A stretch of DNA of 64,000 nt. Source: Edaphobacter sp. (GTDB lineage: Bacteria > Acidobacteriota > Terriglobia > Terriglobales > Acidobacteriaceae). Made by a program: the position numbers and the translations under genes. Where the stretch lies: NCBI RefSeq assembly GCF_028283685.1, contig NZ_JAPWKF010000004.1:1-64000 (forward strand), read 5' to 3'. This document shows positions 1 to 9,319 of the stretch, piece after piece (positions within the stretch are counted from its first letter, which is position 1; each line of letters begins with the position of its first letter). The notes beneath the pieces are model-generated. The model worked only from the letters and a program-made list of their open reading frames with translations, did no database searches and was not told the origin of the DNA.

Positions 1-31
1 CTGCCGCTCTATCCAGCTGAGCTACGGGCGC
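1..31 (-). tRNA. tRNA, 5' part only (probably tRNA-Arg), cut by the window edge
   Basis: Read on the minus strand, the first 31 bases start GCGCCCGTAGCTCAG and continue through a D-loop (CTGGATAGAGC) into the first strand of the anticodon stem, where the window ends. The acceptor strand and D-arm closely match bacterial tRNA-Arg genes that begin GCGCCCG. The anticodon itself lies outside the window, so the amino acid is an inference from the 5' third only. Confidence 0.75.
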
Positions 32-139
32 GTATCTCTAGCGTAGCATGATCGCCAGTTTGACAGCCCCGCCGTGGAGATTGAGCATCCAAGAGGTAGA
101 TTCACAAATGTTCCATCGATTCTGAAAGTGAGACCGTCT

Positions 140-664
140 ATGCTTCGCACTGTCGCATCCTTTGCCTGTAGTCTCCTGCTTGCCACTACTGCCATTGCAC
201 AGCAGGGAGGCGCGATCCCCAGCCCGCGCGAGACCGCCAACGTCGATCTCGGCAGCGGCGCGATCAAGATCAGCTACGGTGCTCCGTCCGCGCGTGGCCG
301 CAAGGTCATGGGACAGCTTGTACCTTTCGATAAGGTCTGGCGCACCGGTGCGAACGAGGCCACGGCCTTCGCGACCAATACCAGCCTCAAGATCGGCGAT
401 ACGTCCGTCCCTGCAGGCACCTACACGCTCTACACGATGCCCAGCGCAGGCCAGTGGTTGCTGATCGTCAGCAAGCAGACGGGGCAGTGGGGCACCGTTT
501 ATAACCAGTCGCAGGACTTTGCCCGTATCCCGATGAAGTCTGCGGCGCTGCCCGCACCGCAGGAGAAGATGTCGATCTCGTTTGAGAAGACCAGCGGCAA
601 CTCCACCGAGCTGCACGTCAAGTGGGAGAACGTCGACGAGTCCGTCGCCATCACCGCGCAGTAG
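140..664 (+). CDS. DUF2911 family secreted protein
   Basis: Secreted or periplasmic protein of 174 residues with a signal peptide (MLRTVASFACSLLLATTAIA, cleavage near AQQ). The mature part carries the DUF2911 pattern: IKISYGAPSARGRKVMGQLVPFDKVWRTGANEATAF, then a KIGD...VPAGTYTLYTMP segment. The family is common in Acidobacteriota and Bacteroidota and has no established biochemical function. The ATG at 140 was preferred over an in-frame ATG at 74 because it places the hydrophobic signal at the N-terminus. It stands alone between the tRNA and a bidirectional terminator and converges on the glycine cleavage operon. Confidence 0.85.
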   Translation: MLRTVASFACSLLLATTAIAQQGGAIPSPRETANVDLGSGAIKISYGAPSARGRKVMGQLVPFDKVWRTGANEATAFATNTSLKIGDTSVPAGTYTLYTMPSAGQWLLIVSKQTGQWGTVYNQSQDFARIPMKSAALPAPQEKMSISFEKTSGNSTELHVKWENVDESVAITAQ

Positions 665-689
665 CTGGCTAGTACACATCCCAGGCAGC

Positions 690-725
690 AAGAAGCCCCG
701 AGGCCTGATGGCTTCGGGGCTTCTT
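690..725. terminator. Bidirectional intrinsic terminator
   Basis: A long GC-rich hairpin (AAGAAGCCCCGAGGCC, four-base loop, then the complement with one mismatch) ends in a T-rich run on both strands. It lies between the convergent DUF2911 gene and gcvPB and can serve both. Confidence 0.85.
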
Positions 726-762
726 TGTTTCAACGTCGACTGGTGGAGAAGGCTGGTGACTC

Positions 763-2322
763 TTACCACTCCTTGGCGGCAGTATCGGGCGTCAGTGCGT
801 TGGAGTCCCTGGTTCCGTTCGGAACCGGTTTCCAGCGCAGGATCGGCTTGCGTGCGGCGGTCGTCTCGTCCAGGCGTCGCAGGCGCGTTGTCTGCGGCGA
901 GGTCGTCACGATCTCGGGATTCTCGTCGGCCTCTCTTGCGATCTGTTTGAGCGCGTCGATTAGCAGGTCGAGTTCTTCGCGGCTCTCGCTTTCTGTCGGC
1001 TCGATCATCATCGCGCCAGGAACGACGAGCGGGAAAGAGACTGTGTAGGCGTGGAAGCCATAGTCGATTAAGCGTTTGCCCATATCGCCGGTCTTCACAC
1101 CGTTCTTGGCCTGACGCTTGTCCGAGAAGACAACCTCGTGCAGCGACGGAGCCTTGTACGGCAGATCAAACGTGTCTTCGAGCTTGGCGCGGATGTAGTT
1201 GGCGTTCAGCACGGCATCTTCCGTCGTCTGACGCAGGCCATCGGGGCCGTTGGCGAGGATGTACGCCAGGGCACGCACGAACATGCCGAAGTTGCCGTAG
1301 AACATGCGCACGCGACCGATGCTCTCGGGCCTGTCGTAGTCGAGCGCGAGCAGGCCGTCGGGGCGTGTAACGACCACCGGCTTCGGCAGGAACGGCTCGA
1401 GGATCTTCTTGCAGGCGACCGGACCCGATCCCGGGCCACCGCCACCATGCGGCGTGGAGAAGGTCTTGTGCAGGTTCAGGTGCATCACGTCCACGCCGAA
1501 GTCGCCGGGCCGCGTCTTGCCGACCAGAGCGTTCATGTTGGCGCCGTCCATGTACAGCAGGGCGCCCTTCGCGTGGAGGATGTCGGCGATCTTGTGAATC
1601 TCGCTCTCGAAGACGCCGATGGTCGAAGGATTCGTAAGCATCAGCGCGGCGGTATCTTCGTCGACCATGCGCTCGAGCTCGGCGATGTCCACCATGCCCT
1701 GCGCGTTCGACTTCAGGTTCGCCACCTGGTAGCCGCAGACTGCGGCTGTCGCGGGGTTGGTGCCGTGCGCCGAGTCCGGAATCAGGATCTTTTTGCGGGC
1801 ATTGCCCTTACTCTCGTGATAGGCGCGAACAAGCAGGATGCCCGTGAACTCGCCGTGGGCACCGGCTGCGGGCTGCAGCGTGATTGTGTCCATGCCGGTG
1901 ATCTCGATCAGGCAGTCGCTCAGCAGCTTCATGATGCTCAGCGCGCCCTGCGACAGCGACTCCGGCTGATAGGGATGCGCGTCGGCGATGCCCTCAAGCC
2001 GCGAGACCAGCTCGTTGACGCGTGGGTTGTACTTCATGGTGCAGCTGCCCAGAGGATACATGCCGAGATCGATGGCGTAGTTCCACGTAGACAGGCGCGT
2101 GAAGTGGCGCACGATCTCGATCTCGCTCAGCTCCGGCATGACGCCGAGGTCGGTGCGGACCGTATCTCCCAGAAGGGAAGCGGCATCGACCTCGGGCACG
2201 TCGAGCTCGGCCAGGCGATAGGCCTTTTTACCCGGAGACGACTTCTCGAAGATCAGGTCTTCGTTCTGGTTGACGTGCGTCGTGACCTTCTTCGGCGTTC
2301 CGACAAACTTCGTATCACTCAT
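763..2322 (-). CDS. gcvPB: Glycine dehydrogenase (decarboxylating) subunit 2, P-protein C-terminal half
   Basis: PLP-dependent half of the split P-protein of the glycine cleavage system. With GcvPA it decarboxylates glycine and passes the aminomethyl group to the lipoyl arm of GcvH. The 519-residue product contains the typical LGSCTMKYNP segment (about residues 91-100), the SAHGTNPATA motif and the PLP-lysine motif LNLHKTFSTPHGGGGPG, with the lysine at residue 286. The length is a little above the usual 480 or so because of an N-terminal tail and a C-terminal tail of about 40 residues. ATG start with a GAGGAT ribosome site 5 bases upstream. It is the last gene of the gcv operon, 9 bases after the 114-residue unknown. 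Confidence 0.95.
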   Translation of the reverse strand: MSDTKFVGTPKKVTTHVNQNEDLIFEKSSPGKKAYRLAELDVPEVDAASLLGDTVRTDLGVMPELSEIEIVRHFTRLSTWNYAIDLGMYPLGSCTMKYNPRVNELVSRLEGIADAHPYQPESLSQGALSIMKLLSDCLIEITGMDTITLQPAAGAHGEFTGILLVRAYHESKGNARKKILIPDSAHGTNPATAAVCGYQVANLKSNAQGMVDIAELERMVDEDTAALMLTNPSTIGVFESEIHKIADILHAKGALLYMDGANMNALVGKTRPGDFGVDVMHLNLHKTFSTPHGGGGPGSGPVACKKILEPFLPKPVVVTRPDGLLALDYDRPESIGRVRMFYGNFGMFVRALAYILANGPDGLRQTTEDAVLNANYIRAKLEDTFDLPYKAPSLHEVVFSDKRQAKNGVKTGDMGKRLIDYGFHAYTVSFPLVVPGAMMIEPTESESREELDLLIDALKQIAREADENPEIVTTSPQTTRLRRLDETTAARKPILRWKPVPNGTRDSNALTPDTAAKEW

Positions 2323-2331
2323 CCGCGATCC

Positions 2332-2676
2332 TCAAAACTCTATCTGGTCCGTCGTTAAACCGCTGTCGGAGTAGGCTCCGGCCTGCGGCCCATCGAGGTC
2401 CTCTTCCCGCAACGACAGGGCGATGACCGTGTCGTTCTCAAACTTCACTGTCAGCGAATCGCCCTCTTCGAGCGTCGCCTCTTCTACCTTCTCGCCGATC
2501 AGCGAGCAGAGTGCGTTGCGATACTCCGGCTCGCCGTAGGCCAGCGAAAAATCGCTGAACAGAATGTGCGGCCATGCGTAGAAAGTCAGCATCGGCGCCT
2601 CGAAGCGAAGCTGCAGATAGTCCTGCACAAACTCCACCGCGTTCAGCTCGGTGCCGATGATCTCGGAGATATCCAC
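2332..2676 (-). CDS. Conserved hypothetical protein between gcvPA and gcvPB
   Basis: A 114-residue acidic soluble protein with no signal peptide and no motif I recognise. It starts with GTG whose first base is the last base of the gcvPA stop codon (TAGTG), so translation is probably coupled, and it ends 9 bases before gcvPB. The sequence has alternating hydrophobic strands (YLQLRFEAPMLTFYAWP, DSLTVKFENDTVIALSL), suggesting a small beta-rich fold. The tight packing between two subunits of one enzyme argues that it is a real gene and possibly an accessory to the P-protein; that role is inference only. Confidence 0.75.
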   Translation of the reverse strand: MDISEIIGTELNAVEFVQDYLQLRFEAPMLTFYAWPHILFSDFSLAYGEPEYRNALCSLIGEKVEEATLEEGDSLTVKFENDTVIALSLREEDLDGPQAGAYSDSGLTTDQIEF

Positions 2677-4001
2677 TACTTCAACGCCTCAGCCGCAGCA
2701 TCGATCTGTGTCTTCGCCGTCAGCTCGGTTGCGCACCAGAGGCTGGCGTTGGGGCCAAGCTCGGGGTACCACTTCGCCAGCGGCAGGCCGCCGATGATCT
2801 TCTTCTCGAGCAGTGCAGCGTTTGCTGCTTCAGCGTCCTTGCCGAGGTCGAGTACGAACTCGTGGAAGCGGGGAGCGCCAGCAAAGAGAACCTTGCCTGC
2901 CTGACCGAGCGTGTCGGCGGCGTACTTTGCCTTGGCCAGATTCTGCACGGCGAGATCCTTCATGCCTTCCTTGCCGTAGACGGTGAGGAAGACGGTGGTC
3001 ATCATCGCCACCAGCGCCTGGTTGGTGCAGATGTTCGAGGTGGCCTTCTCGCGGCGGATGTGCTGCTCGCGGGTGGAGAGCGTGAGCACGAAGCCGCGCT
3101 TGCCGTCCATGTCCTTGGTCTCGCCGACGATGCGGCCCGGCATCTGCCGCAGGAACTTTTCCTTGCAGGCGATGACGCCGCAGAACGGTCCGCCGTAGCT
3201 GGGGGCCACGCCGAAGCTCTGCGCTTCGAGTGAGACGATGTCGGCCTCGACCGGAGCCTTAACGATGCCCAGCGAGATGGCCTCGGCGATGGAGACGATC
3301 AGCAGCGCGCCCTTCTTGTGGGCGATGTCTGCGATCGCTGCAACGTCTTCAATCGTGCCGAAGAAGTTCGGCGACTGGATCAGAACGCACGCCGTGTTGT
3401 CCGTGATGGCGGCATCAAGAGCAGCGAGATCGATGCGTCCGTTCTCCGCGTAACCAACCTCGGTCGTCGGAATCTCCTGGTGCAGCGCATAGGTGGCGAT
3501 CACCTCGCGATACTCCGGGTGCACCGTGCGAGCGATGACTGCGCCGTCGCGGCCGGTGACGCGCACTGCCATCATGATGGCTTCGGCGGCGCCGGTGGAA
3601 CCGTCATACATCGACGCATTGGCGATCTCCATGCCGGTCAGCTCACAGATCATGGTCTGGAACTCGAACATCGCCTGCAGCGTGCCCTGCGCGATCTCCG
3701 GCTGGTACGGCGTGTAACTGGTCAAAAACTCACCACGCGAGACGACGGTGTCGATCAGCACCGGGCGGTAGTGCCGGTACACACCGGCGCCCAGGAAGCT
3801 CGCATAGCCGTTGGCGTTCTGATCCGCAAACGCGCGGAAGCGGTCGATGATCTCCGACTCCCCATGTTGACGGGGAATCGCGAGATCACGCTTGAACTGA
3901 TACTCCGCGGGGATGGTCGCAAACAGATCGTCGATCGATGCCGCGCCAATCTCGGCCAGCATCTCCGCGCGATCGGCGGGGGATTTCGGCAAATAACGCA
4001 T
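2676..4001 (-). CDS. gcvPA: Glycine dehydrogenase (decarboxylating) subunit 1, P-protein N-terminal half
   Basis: 441-residue subunit that pairs with GcvPB to form the P-protein of glycine cleavage. It begins [19 protein letters not shown], the characteristic GcvPA start, and contains the [17 protein letters not shown] and [18 protein letters not shown] segments that are hallmarks of the family. The reading frame is open for 30 more codons upstream, but those overlap gcvH and look like out-of-frame gcvH sequence, so the ATG at 4001, 4 bases after the gcvH stop, is the start. It is co-transcribed with gcvH and the downstream unknown. Confidence 0.95.
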   Translation of the reverse strand: MRYLPKSPADRAEMLAEIGAASIDDLFATIPAEYQFKRDLAIPRQHGESEIIDRFRAFADQNANGYASFLGAGVYRHYRPVLIDTVVSRGEFLTSYTPYQPEIAQGTLQAMFEFQTMICELTGMEIANASMYDGSTGAAEAIMMAVRVTGRDGAVIARTVHPEYREVIATYALHQEIPTTEVGYAENGRIDLAALDAAITDNTACVLIQSPNFFGTIEDVAAIADIAHKKGALLIVSIAEAISLGIVKAPVEADIVSLEAQSFGVAPSYGGPFCGVIACKEKFLRQMPGRIVGETKDMDGKRGFVLTLSTREQHIRREKATSNICTNQALVAMMTTVFLTVYGKEGMKDLAVQNLAKAKYAADTLGQAGKVLFAGAPRFHEFVLDLGKDAEAANAALLEKKIIGGLPLAKWYPELGPNASLWCATELTAKTQIDAAAEALK

Positions 4002-4005
4002 GTCT

Positions 4006-4395
4006 TTAGTGTCCGGTCTCTTCGCTGACGAATTTTTCGTAGTCGGCGGCCGACAACAGCTTCTCCAGCTCCGCCGCATCGGAAAGTTCAACCTTCAGCA
4101 TCCATGTGGTGTTGGCATCGGAGTTGATCTTTTCCGGAGCGTCCTTCAGGGCCTCGTTGATCTCAGCGACTGTGCCGGTCACCGGCGAGTAAAGGTCCGA
4201 GACTGCCTTCACCGACTCCACCGAGCCGAAGATCTCACCGGCCTTCACCGGATCGCCCACCTTCGGCAGATCGACAAAGACGATATCGCCCAGCGAGCTC
4301 TGCGCGTAATCGGTGATGCCGACCGTACCCTTGGTGCCGTCGACGCTGATCCACTCGTGTTCCTTGGTGTACTTGTAATCCGCAGGATAGGACAT
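4006..4395 (-). CDS. gcvH: Glycine cleavage system H protein
   Basis: Lipoyl carrier protein of the glycine cleavage complex, 129 residues, the usual length. It shows YTKEHEWI near the N-terminus, [19 protein letters not shown], and the lipoylation motif [15 protein letters not shown] with the lipoyl lysine at residue 63. The ATG at 4395 follows a GGAGACC ribosome site; upstream in-frame codons were rejected because they precede the conserved [10 protein letters not shown] start. It lies 4 bases upstream of gcvPA. Confidence 0.97.
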   Translation of the reverse strand: MSYPADYKYTKEHEWISVDGTKGTVGITDYAQSSLGDIVFVDLPKVGDPVKAGEIFGSVESVKAVSDLYSPVTGTVAEINEALKDAPEKINSDANTTWMLKVELSDAAELEKLLSAADYEKFVSEETGH

Positions 4396-4462
4396 AGATT
4401 GTTTTGGAGGTCTCCTCAAATATTGTAGAGGTTTTTCTGTGGAAAATGCTGGAGGATCTGGC

Positions 4463-4753
4463 TCAGCGCGGCCCAAACCCCGGATACGGTTCCAGTCCTG
4501 TCGTCACAGAAAAAGTCAGCATGCCCTTCTGGGCCAGGGGGAGACTCTCGACTGCCTCCTTTGCCTCTGCTTCGGTCGCGACCTCCAGCAGGAGGACAGC
4601 GCCAGGCTGATCTTTGCGCCGCCAGATGCTGCGTACCACGCCGGCGGCATAGAGCTGGCGCACGCGCTGCGACTCAGCCTCCAAAAGCTCCGGCGTCCAC
4701 ATCTCCGCAGGGAACTGGTCCATCCGCCGTTCAGTCAAAACAAGAAACTGCAT
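4463..4753 (-). CDS. Muconolactone isomerase-like (MIase/YciI fold) small protein
   Basis: A 96-residue soluble protein resembling the muconolactone delta-isomerase family: MQFLVLTERRMDQFP at the N-terminus, a helix (ELLEAESQRVRQLYAAGVV), the GAVLLLEVATEAEAKEAVESLPLAQKGMLTF strand-helix-strand core, and a GLEPYPGF tail. This is a dimeric alpha/beta ferredoxin-like fold. No aromatic degradation genes are nearby. The gene sits between gcvT and gcvH on the same strand, so a true muconolactone isomerase activity is unlikely; a generic role is all that can be stated. Confidence 0.7.
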   Translation of the reverse strand: MQFLVLTERRMDQFPAEMWTPELLEAESQRVRQLYAAGVVRSIWRRKDQPGAVLLLEVATEAEAKEAVESLPLAQKGMLTFSVTTGLEPYPGFGPR

Positions 4754-4842
4754 ACTTCCTCCGCTAAAGACAGTTCATAGCCACTAGGTTTGGGCTGAGT
4801 CGACGTTATATGCTGCATCGATGAAAGGCTGAGAGCAGGCAG

Positions 4843-5976
4843 CTAAGCCTTCTTGGGCCGTTTGTAGAACGGCGTGGGGACAACCTTCGCCTTCACCATC
4901 TGTCCGCGAATTTCCACGGCGACTTCGGTGTCGAGCGCTCCGAACTCCACCGGCACGTAGGCCAGCGCGATGTTCTTCTTCAGGAAGGGCGCGGGCGATC
5001 CGCTGGTGATTTCACCGATCTTCGCGCCGTCGAGCGAGAAGACGGGATAGCCGTCGCGGCCGATGCCGCGCTCGATCATCTCCAGGCCGACCAATTTGCG
5101 CTTCGGGCCACCCTCTTCCTGAACCTTTACCAGAGCATCGCGGCCGACGAAGTCACCCTTGTCGAGCTTGGCGTAGCGTCCCAGGCCAGCCTCGAAGACG
5201 TTGATCGTGTCGGAGATCTCGTGACCGTAGAGTGCCATCGCTGCCTCAAGCCGCAGCGTGTTGCGAGCGCCCAGGCCGCAGGCGAGGATGCCGAACTCCT
5301 TGCCCGCCTCCAGCACCTCGTTCCACACGCGTGCGCTGGTGGGTTCGTCCGAGGGGATGTAGATCTCGAATCCGTCTTCGCCGGTGTATCCGGTGCGGGC
5401 GATCATTACGTTGTGCAGACCGCAGACCTGTCCCCAGGTGAACCAGTAGTTTTTGATCGGGGCGAGATCGACCGGCGTCAGCTTCTGCAGGACGTCGATC
5501 GCCTTCGGTCCCTGAATGGCAAGCTGCGTGTAGTAATCGCTGAAGTCGTTGACGTGTACGCCCGGCATGGAGCCGATCTGCGAGCGCACCCACTGCACGT
5601 CCTTCTCGCGTGTGCCGGCGTTGATCACAATCAGGTAATCGTTATCGGACAGCTTATGCACCACGACGTCATCGACAAAGGTACCGTTCGGGTACAGCAT
5701 CGCCGAGTAGTGCGCCTGCCCGATCTGCAGCTTGGAGGCATCGTTCATGCACAGCTTCTGCACCGCGGCCAGCGATCCCGGCCCGCGCAGCTGAATATCG
5801 CCCATGTGCGAGACATCGAAGACGCCCACGCCCGTGCGCACGGCCATGTGCTCGGCGGTCAGACCGCAGCAGTCGACCGGCATATCCCAGCCGCCAAAGT
5901 CCACCATCTTGGCCTTCGCGGCGCGGTGGACGGCATTCAGAGCAGTTTTACGTAGGGGAGCAGCAGTTTCTGGCAA
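4843..5976 (-). CDS. gcvT: Aminomethyltransferase, glycine cleavage T protein
   Basis: Transfers the methylene group from the aminomethyl-lipoyl arm of GcvH to tetrahydrofolate, releasing ammonia. About 377 residues. Recognisable segments are [45 protein letters not shown] and the C-terminal barrel ending [10 protein letters not shown]. There is no good ATG. The best start is the TTG at 5976 (protein [19 protein letters not shown]) because a GAGAGGA ribosome site lies 9 bases upstream; a TTG 7 codons earlier (5997) is possible but lacks such a site. It is the first glycine-cleavage gene in transcription order. Confidence 0.95.
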   Translation of the reverse strand: MPETAAPLRKTALNAVHRAAKAKMVDFGGWDMPVDCCGLTAEHMAVRTGVGVFDVSHMGDIQLRGPGSLAAVQKLCMNDASKLQIGQAHYSAMLYPNGTFVDDVVVHKLSDNDYLIVINAGTREKDVQWVRSQIGSMPGVHVNDFSDYYTQLAIQGPKAIDVLQKLTPVDLAPIKNYWFTWGQVCGLHNVMIARTGYTGEDGFEIYIPSDEPTSARVWNEVLEAGKEFGILACGLGARNTLRLEAAMALYGHEISDTINVFEAGLGRYAKLDKGDFVGRDALVKVQEEGGPKRKLVGLEMIERGIGRDGYPVFSLDGAKIGEITSGSPAPFLKKNIALAYVPVEFGALDTEVAVEIRGQMVKAKVVPTPFYKRPKKA

Positions 5977-6045
5977 GATTCGTGTCCTCTCTCCCAACTT
6001 TAGTTGGGCGGTTCGACACGGTCAATGAAAGCTGCTGGGCGGAAC

Positions 6046-6549
6046 TCACGGTTTCGTTCCGGCGATCCTCTCCAGGTCCTTCACAAGGGAGGAGATGGCG
6101 TCATCGAAGTTCTTGTCGTGCGTCTTCTGCAGGTTGGCCTTATCGACGGATTCGGTCAGAGCCCAGAGCACAAAGTGACTCCTGCGATCCCAGATCACCA
6201 GTCGCAGCATGGGCAGTGGATCCGATCCGCCCTTGGCCTTATCGGCGTCCTTGGGGCCGTTGGGAGCGGTCAGCTGAAGCTCAAGCACAAGATCGGCCTG
6301 CGACGGATCGCTGACCAGATCGAATCGCCCGAGCCCCTTCATTCCGTCATAAAACTCGTTGTAGGCGCGATCCGGGGCGCCGCTGAACGGATGCGGAAAC
6401 AGGCCGCTGTCCGATCCTGCGTTGGAGACAAAGACGCTCTTGGCGGACGTGAGGGCTGGCGGCACAGGCGCCGAGGCAGGTTGTTGAGCGAACGCTGTCG
6501 CTCCCAGTATGGCAACAAGACAGATCACAATGAGACGAATCCAGCGCAT
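6046..6549 (-). CDS. Secreted hypothetical protein
   Basis: A 167-residue protein with a clear signal peptide (MRWIRLIVICLVAILGATAFA, then QQP). The mature part is soluble and contains KSVFVSNAGSDSG, an FDLVSDPSQADLVLELQLT segment and a C-terminal amphipathic helix (DDAISSLVKDLERIAG). The QADLVLEL pattern recalls small acidobacterial periplasmic proteins of unknown function. An upstream in-frame ATG at 6564 exists, but the ATG at 6549 has a GAGG site 7 bases before it. It lies between the mutase and gcvT on the same strand, about 70 bases from gcvT. Confidence 0.75.
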   Translation of the reverse strand: MRWIRLIVICLVAILGATAFAQQPASAPVPPALTSAKSVFVSNAGSDSGLFPHPFSGAPDRAYNEFYDGMKGLGRFDLVSDPSQADLVLELQLTAPNGPKDADKAKGGSDPLPMLRLVIWDRRSHFVLWALTESVDKANLQKTHDKNFDDAISSLVKDLERIAGTKP

Positions 6550-6635
6550 CGAGAACCTCAACATATTCTGACGAACAGAAGAGCCTGATAAACAGACGGA
6601 TGAGCGGCCTCGGCAGATGCGTTGGTGCGCAGGAA

Positions 6636-8261
6636 TCAGACCACCACGGACTCGCGGTACTCGCCGAAGACGCTGCGCAGGGCGTCGGCAATCTCGCCTA
6701 CGGTCGCATAGGCTTCGACAGCTGCCTGAATGCGAGGCATCAGATTCTCACTGCTGCGTGCTCCTTCGATGACCGCCCGCAAGGCCGCCGCATGTGCAGC
6801 AGCATCGCGGCGTACACGCAGCTCCTTCAGCCGCTCTACCTGTCGCTGCTCCAGCGTCTCGTCGCGGCGCTCAAGCGGCACCGGGCTGCTCTCGGCGCCC
6901 ACAAAATCATTCACGCCTACAACGATGGTGGTCTTCTCATCGACGGCTCTCTGAAAGGCATAGGCGGCTGTCTGGATCTCGCGCTGCACGTAGCCCTGCT
7001 CGATCGCGCGCAGCATGCCGTATTTTCCCCCGAGGTCGAACCGCGCGATGTTGGTCAGATACTCTTCGGCGCGAGACTCGATCTCGTTGGTCAGCGATTC
7101 GACGTAGTAGGAACCCGCCAGCGGATCGACCGTATCGGTGACGCCACTCTCAAATGCCAGCACCTGCTGCGTGCGCAGGGCGATTCTCGCGGCGGCCTCG
7201 CTGGGCAGCGCCAGAGCTTCGTCGAAGCCGTTGGTGTGCAGCGATTGCGTCCCGCCCAGCACAGCTGCCAGCGCCTGCACCGTGGTGCGCACGATGTTGT
7301 TCTCGGGCTGTTGCGCGGTCAACGTCGATCCGGCCGTCTGCGTGTGGAAGCGCAGCATCCAGCTCTTCGGATTCTTTGCGCCGAAGTGTTCGCGCATGAT
7401 GCTCGCCCACATTCGCCGTGCAGCGCGAAACTTGGCGACCTCTTCCAGCAGATTGTTGTGCGCGTTGAAGAAGAAGCTGAGACGGGGGGCGAAGGTATCG
7501 ACTGCCAGTCCGGCGTCGATCGCAGCCTGCACATAGGTCATGCCATTGGCCAGCGTGAAGGCGATCTCCTGGACGGCAGTGCATCCCGCCTCGCGCATGT
7601 GGTAGCCCGAGATGGAGATGGCATGCCACTCCGGAACCTCGACCGCTGTCCATGCCAGTACATCCGTCACCAGCCGCATGGCATGCTGCACGGGAAAGAT
7701 ATAGGTGCCTCGCGCGATGTACTCCTTCAGGATGTCGTTCTGGACCGTGCCTGCGAGCCGATGCAGGTCAGCGCCCTGCCGCCTGGCCACGGCGACATAG
7801 AGCGCCAGCAGAATCGGTGCGGTGGCATTGATCGTCATGGAGGTGGAGATGGTGTCCAGACGGATGCCATCCAGCAGCCGTTCCATGTCCTCGATGGAGT
7901 CGATGGCCACGCCCACACGGCCCACCTCGCCCAGGGCATAGGGAGAGTCCGAGTCGTAGCCGATCTGTGTCGGCAGGTCGAAGGCTATGCTGAGACCCTT
8001 CGTTCCCTGCGACAGCAGAAATTTGTAGCGGCGGTTCGATTCTTCGGCGTCGCCCATGCCGGCATACTGCCGCATCGTCCATAGCCGGCCGCGGTACATG
8101 GTCGCCTGCGTGCCGCGGGTAAAGGGGTATTCCCCCGGCTCGCCGAGTGCCTCATGCGGATCGAAGCCGGTCAGACTCTCCGGGCCATAAACCCGGTCGA
8201 CAGCGATCCCCGAACTCGTCTTGACCGGCTTCGTTTTGAGGGGTTCGGGCATCTTCGCCAT
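6636..8261 (-). CDS. Methylmalonyl-CoA mutase large subunit (catalytic domain, no B12 domain)
   Basis: A 541-residue acyl-CoA mutase large subunit: a TIM-barrel substrate domain without the C-terminal cobalamin-binding domain (no DxHxxG). A separate small B12 subunit must therefore be encoded elsewhere. Conserved segments include [62 protein letters not shown] and [16 protein letters not shown]. In methylmalonyl-CoA mutase a Tyr in RQYAGF and an Arg in the following PSMR segment select the substrate carboxylate; both are kept here (Y66 and the Arg of QHAMRLV), which favours methylmalonyl- over isobutyryl-CoA. That assignment rests on recalled family knowledge and is not proven. Confidence 0.9.
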   Translation of the reverse strand: MAKMPEPLKTKPVKTSSGIAVDRVYGPESLTGFDPHEALGEPGEYPFTRGTQATMYRGRLWTMRQYAGMGDAEESNRRYKFLLSQGTKGLSIAFDLPTQIGYDSDSPYALGEVGRVGVAIDSIEDMERLLDGIRLDTISTSMTINATAPILLALYVAVARRQGADLHRLAGTVQNDILKEYIARGTYIFPVQHAMRLVTDVLAWTAVEVPEWHAISISGYHMREAGCTAVQEIAFTLANGMTYVQAAIDAGLAVDTFAPRLSFFFNAHNNLLEEVAKFRAARRMWASIMREHFGAKNPKSWMLRFHTQTAGSTLTAQQPENNIVRTTVQALAAVLGGTQSLHTNGFDEALALPSEAAARIALRTQQVLAFESGVTDTVDPLAGSYYVESLTNEIESRAEEYLTNIARFDLGGKYGMLRAIEQGYVQREIQTAAYAFQRAVDEKTTIVVGVNDFVGAESSPVPLERRDETLEQRQVERLKELRVRRDAAAHAAALRAVIEGARSSENLMPRIQAAVEAYATVGEIADALRSVFGEYRESVVV

Positions 8262-8309
8262 AGGCGCAACAGTGTATCCGGAAATCAGGGGATTAGCGCC
8301 GGGCTGGTC

Positions 8310-8837
8310 TCAGCGAGCGCGTTCCCGCCGCTTGGCCCGCACAAAGCTGCTCGCGCAGAAATAGCTGAACAGGACACAGATAAGGATTGCCACGAGCAGC
8401 TTGGTGTGCGCGTCATGGTTTCCCGGGGTTTCGTGCAGGGCGCCTCGCAGCTTCCACGCTGCGCTTGCCGCGGAGACGGCAAACAAGCCAAAGAAGGAGC
8501 CGGTAAACTCCAGCCAAAGGACGCCCGAAAGCCGCTTGACCGGCGCCATGACTGATTGCTGTAACTGGCGTCCGTGCTGGTTCAACCCATCGGTCGTCTG
8601 TTTGACCTGCGTCGCGGCACGAGCCACCTGTTGCACCACATCTTCGGCGCTGCGCCGGGTCGGCTGTGCGGATTGCCCTGGAGCCTCCGTCACCGTCTGC
8701 GCAGCGGGGCGAGGGGCCTGCCCGGTTGCAGGCCTGGTGGGGTTTGGAGCTGAGGCGGCGTCGACGGCTGCGACGAGCGTTTTAGCCGCTGCCCTTGCCC
8801 CAAAGCCCAATGCCCGTCCGAAACGAACCGAATCCAT
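8310..8837 (-). CDS. Hypothetical membrane protein with coiled-coil-like segment
   Basis: A 175-residue protein not assigned to a family. Residues 1-60 are Ala/Pro/Thr-rich and probably disordered. Residues 63-100 form a predicted helix with a QVKQTTDGLNQHGRQLQQSV stretch resembling a coiled coil. Two hydrophobic helices follow (about 104-125 and 147-166) with a basic tail (RAKRRERAR). ATG start. It lies 48 bases upstream of the mutase on the same strand, so co-transcription is possible. Confidence 0.7.
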   Translation of the reverse strand: MDSVRFGRALGFGARAAAKTLVAAVDAASAPNPTRPATGQAPRPAAQTVTEAPGQSAQPTRRSAEDVVQQVARAATQVKQTTDGLNQHGRQLQQSVMAPVKRLSGVLWLEFTGSFFGLFAVSAASAAWKLRGALHETPGNHDAHTKLLVAILICVLFSYFCASSFVRAKRRERAR

Positions 8838-8964
8838 GCTACAAAGTGTAGCCGACCCTGCACATTTCCTGACAGAACCTCCTCACCTGCCATGAAACGT
8901 CGCCCCGCTTGCCTGCATCACACCGGTTAGCACAGCAAAAAGCCACAAGGCTGAGGGAGGATGC

Positions 8965-9108
8965 ATGAAGAACGCCTGCTGGTGGGTCGCCGGTTTTTGC
9001 GCGGCGGCAGCCGGATTCATCGTCTGGGGGCCAAAGAGGATCAAGCCTGTGGAAGAACTGGCGCACCGTCTTGAGGTCGCGTGGTCCGATCACCATACCT
9101 CCGGCTGA
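8965..9108 (+). CDS. Small single-pass membrane protein (47 residues)
   Basis: A 47-codon reading frame starting MKNACWWVAGFCAAAAGFIV: one hydrophobic helix at the N-terminus, then WGPKRIKPVEELAHRLEVAW and a short polar tail. The ATG follows a strong GAGGGAGG ribosome site by 4 bases, and the composition (Trp pair, Ala-rich helix, amphipathic helix after a GPK turn) looks like a real small protein. No function can be assigned. It is transcribed divergently from the 175-residue membrane protein. Confidence 0.6.
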   Translation: MKNACWWVAGFCAAAAGFIVWGPKRIKPVEELAHRLEVAWSDHHTSG

Positions 9109-9319
9109 CTTTGCAGACTTTCAAGTCGTTGATTGCTGAGAATCGCGCTTGGTTCCGGGCTCCAACAATTTCTAAATCCGTTGCAGCACCGTGAACCTCG
9201 GCGTATTCTGTTCCCAAGACGATCGAATGACGTCCACGCAATGCCGTTCCCTCCGGTCACCATCAGCAGGGAATACCCGATGCGCGGTGAATCGTATATT
9301 CAGGCAGTCGGAGGTGGCA

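Noticed and set aside
1138..2358. A 406-codon plus-strand open frame opposite gcvPB
   Set aside because: It is the antisense shadow of a strongly recognisable gene, its sequence is low in hydrophobic pattern and rich in His/Arg/Val, and it has no family likeness. The same applies to long antisense frames opposite gcvPA, gcvT, the mutase, ahcY, metK, the M13 peptidase and rpsB.
5977..6045. Glycine riboswitch before gcvT
   Set aside because: Only about 70 bases separate gcvT from the gene upstream, too short for a tandem glycine aptamer, and no motif was seen.
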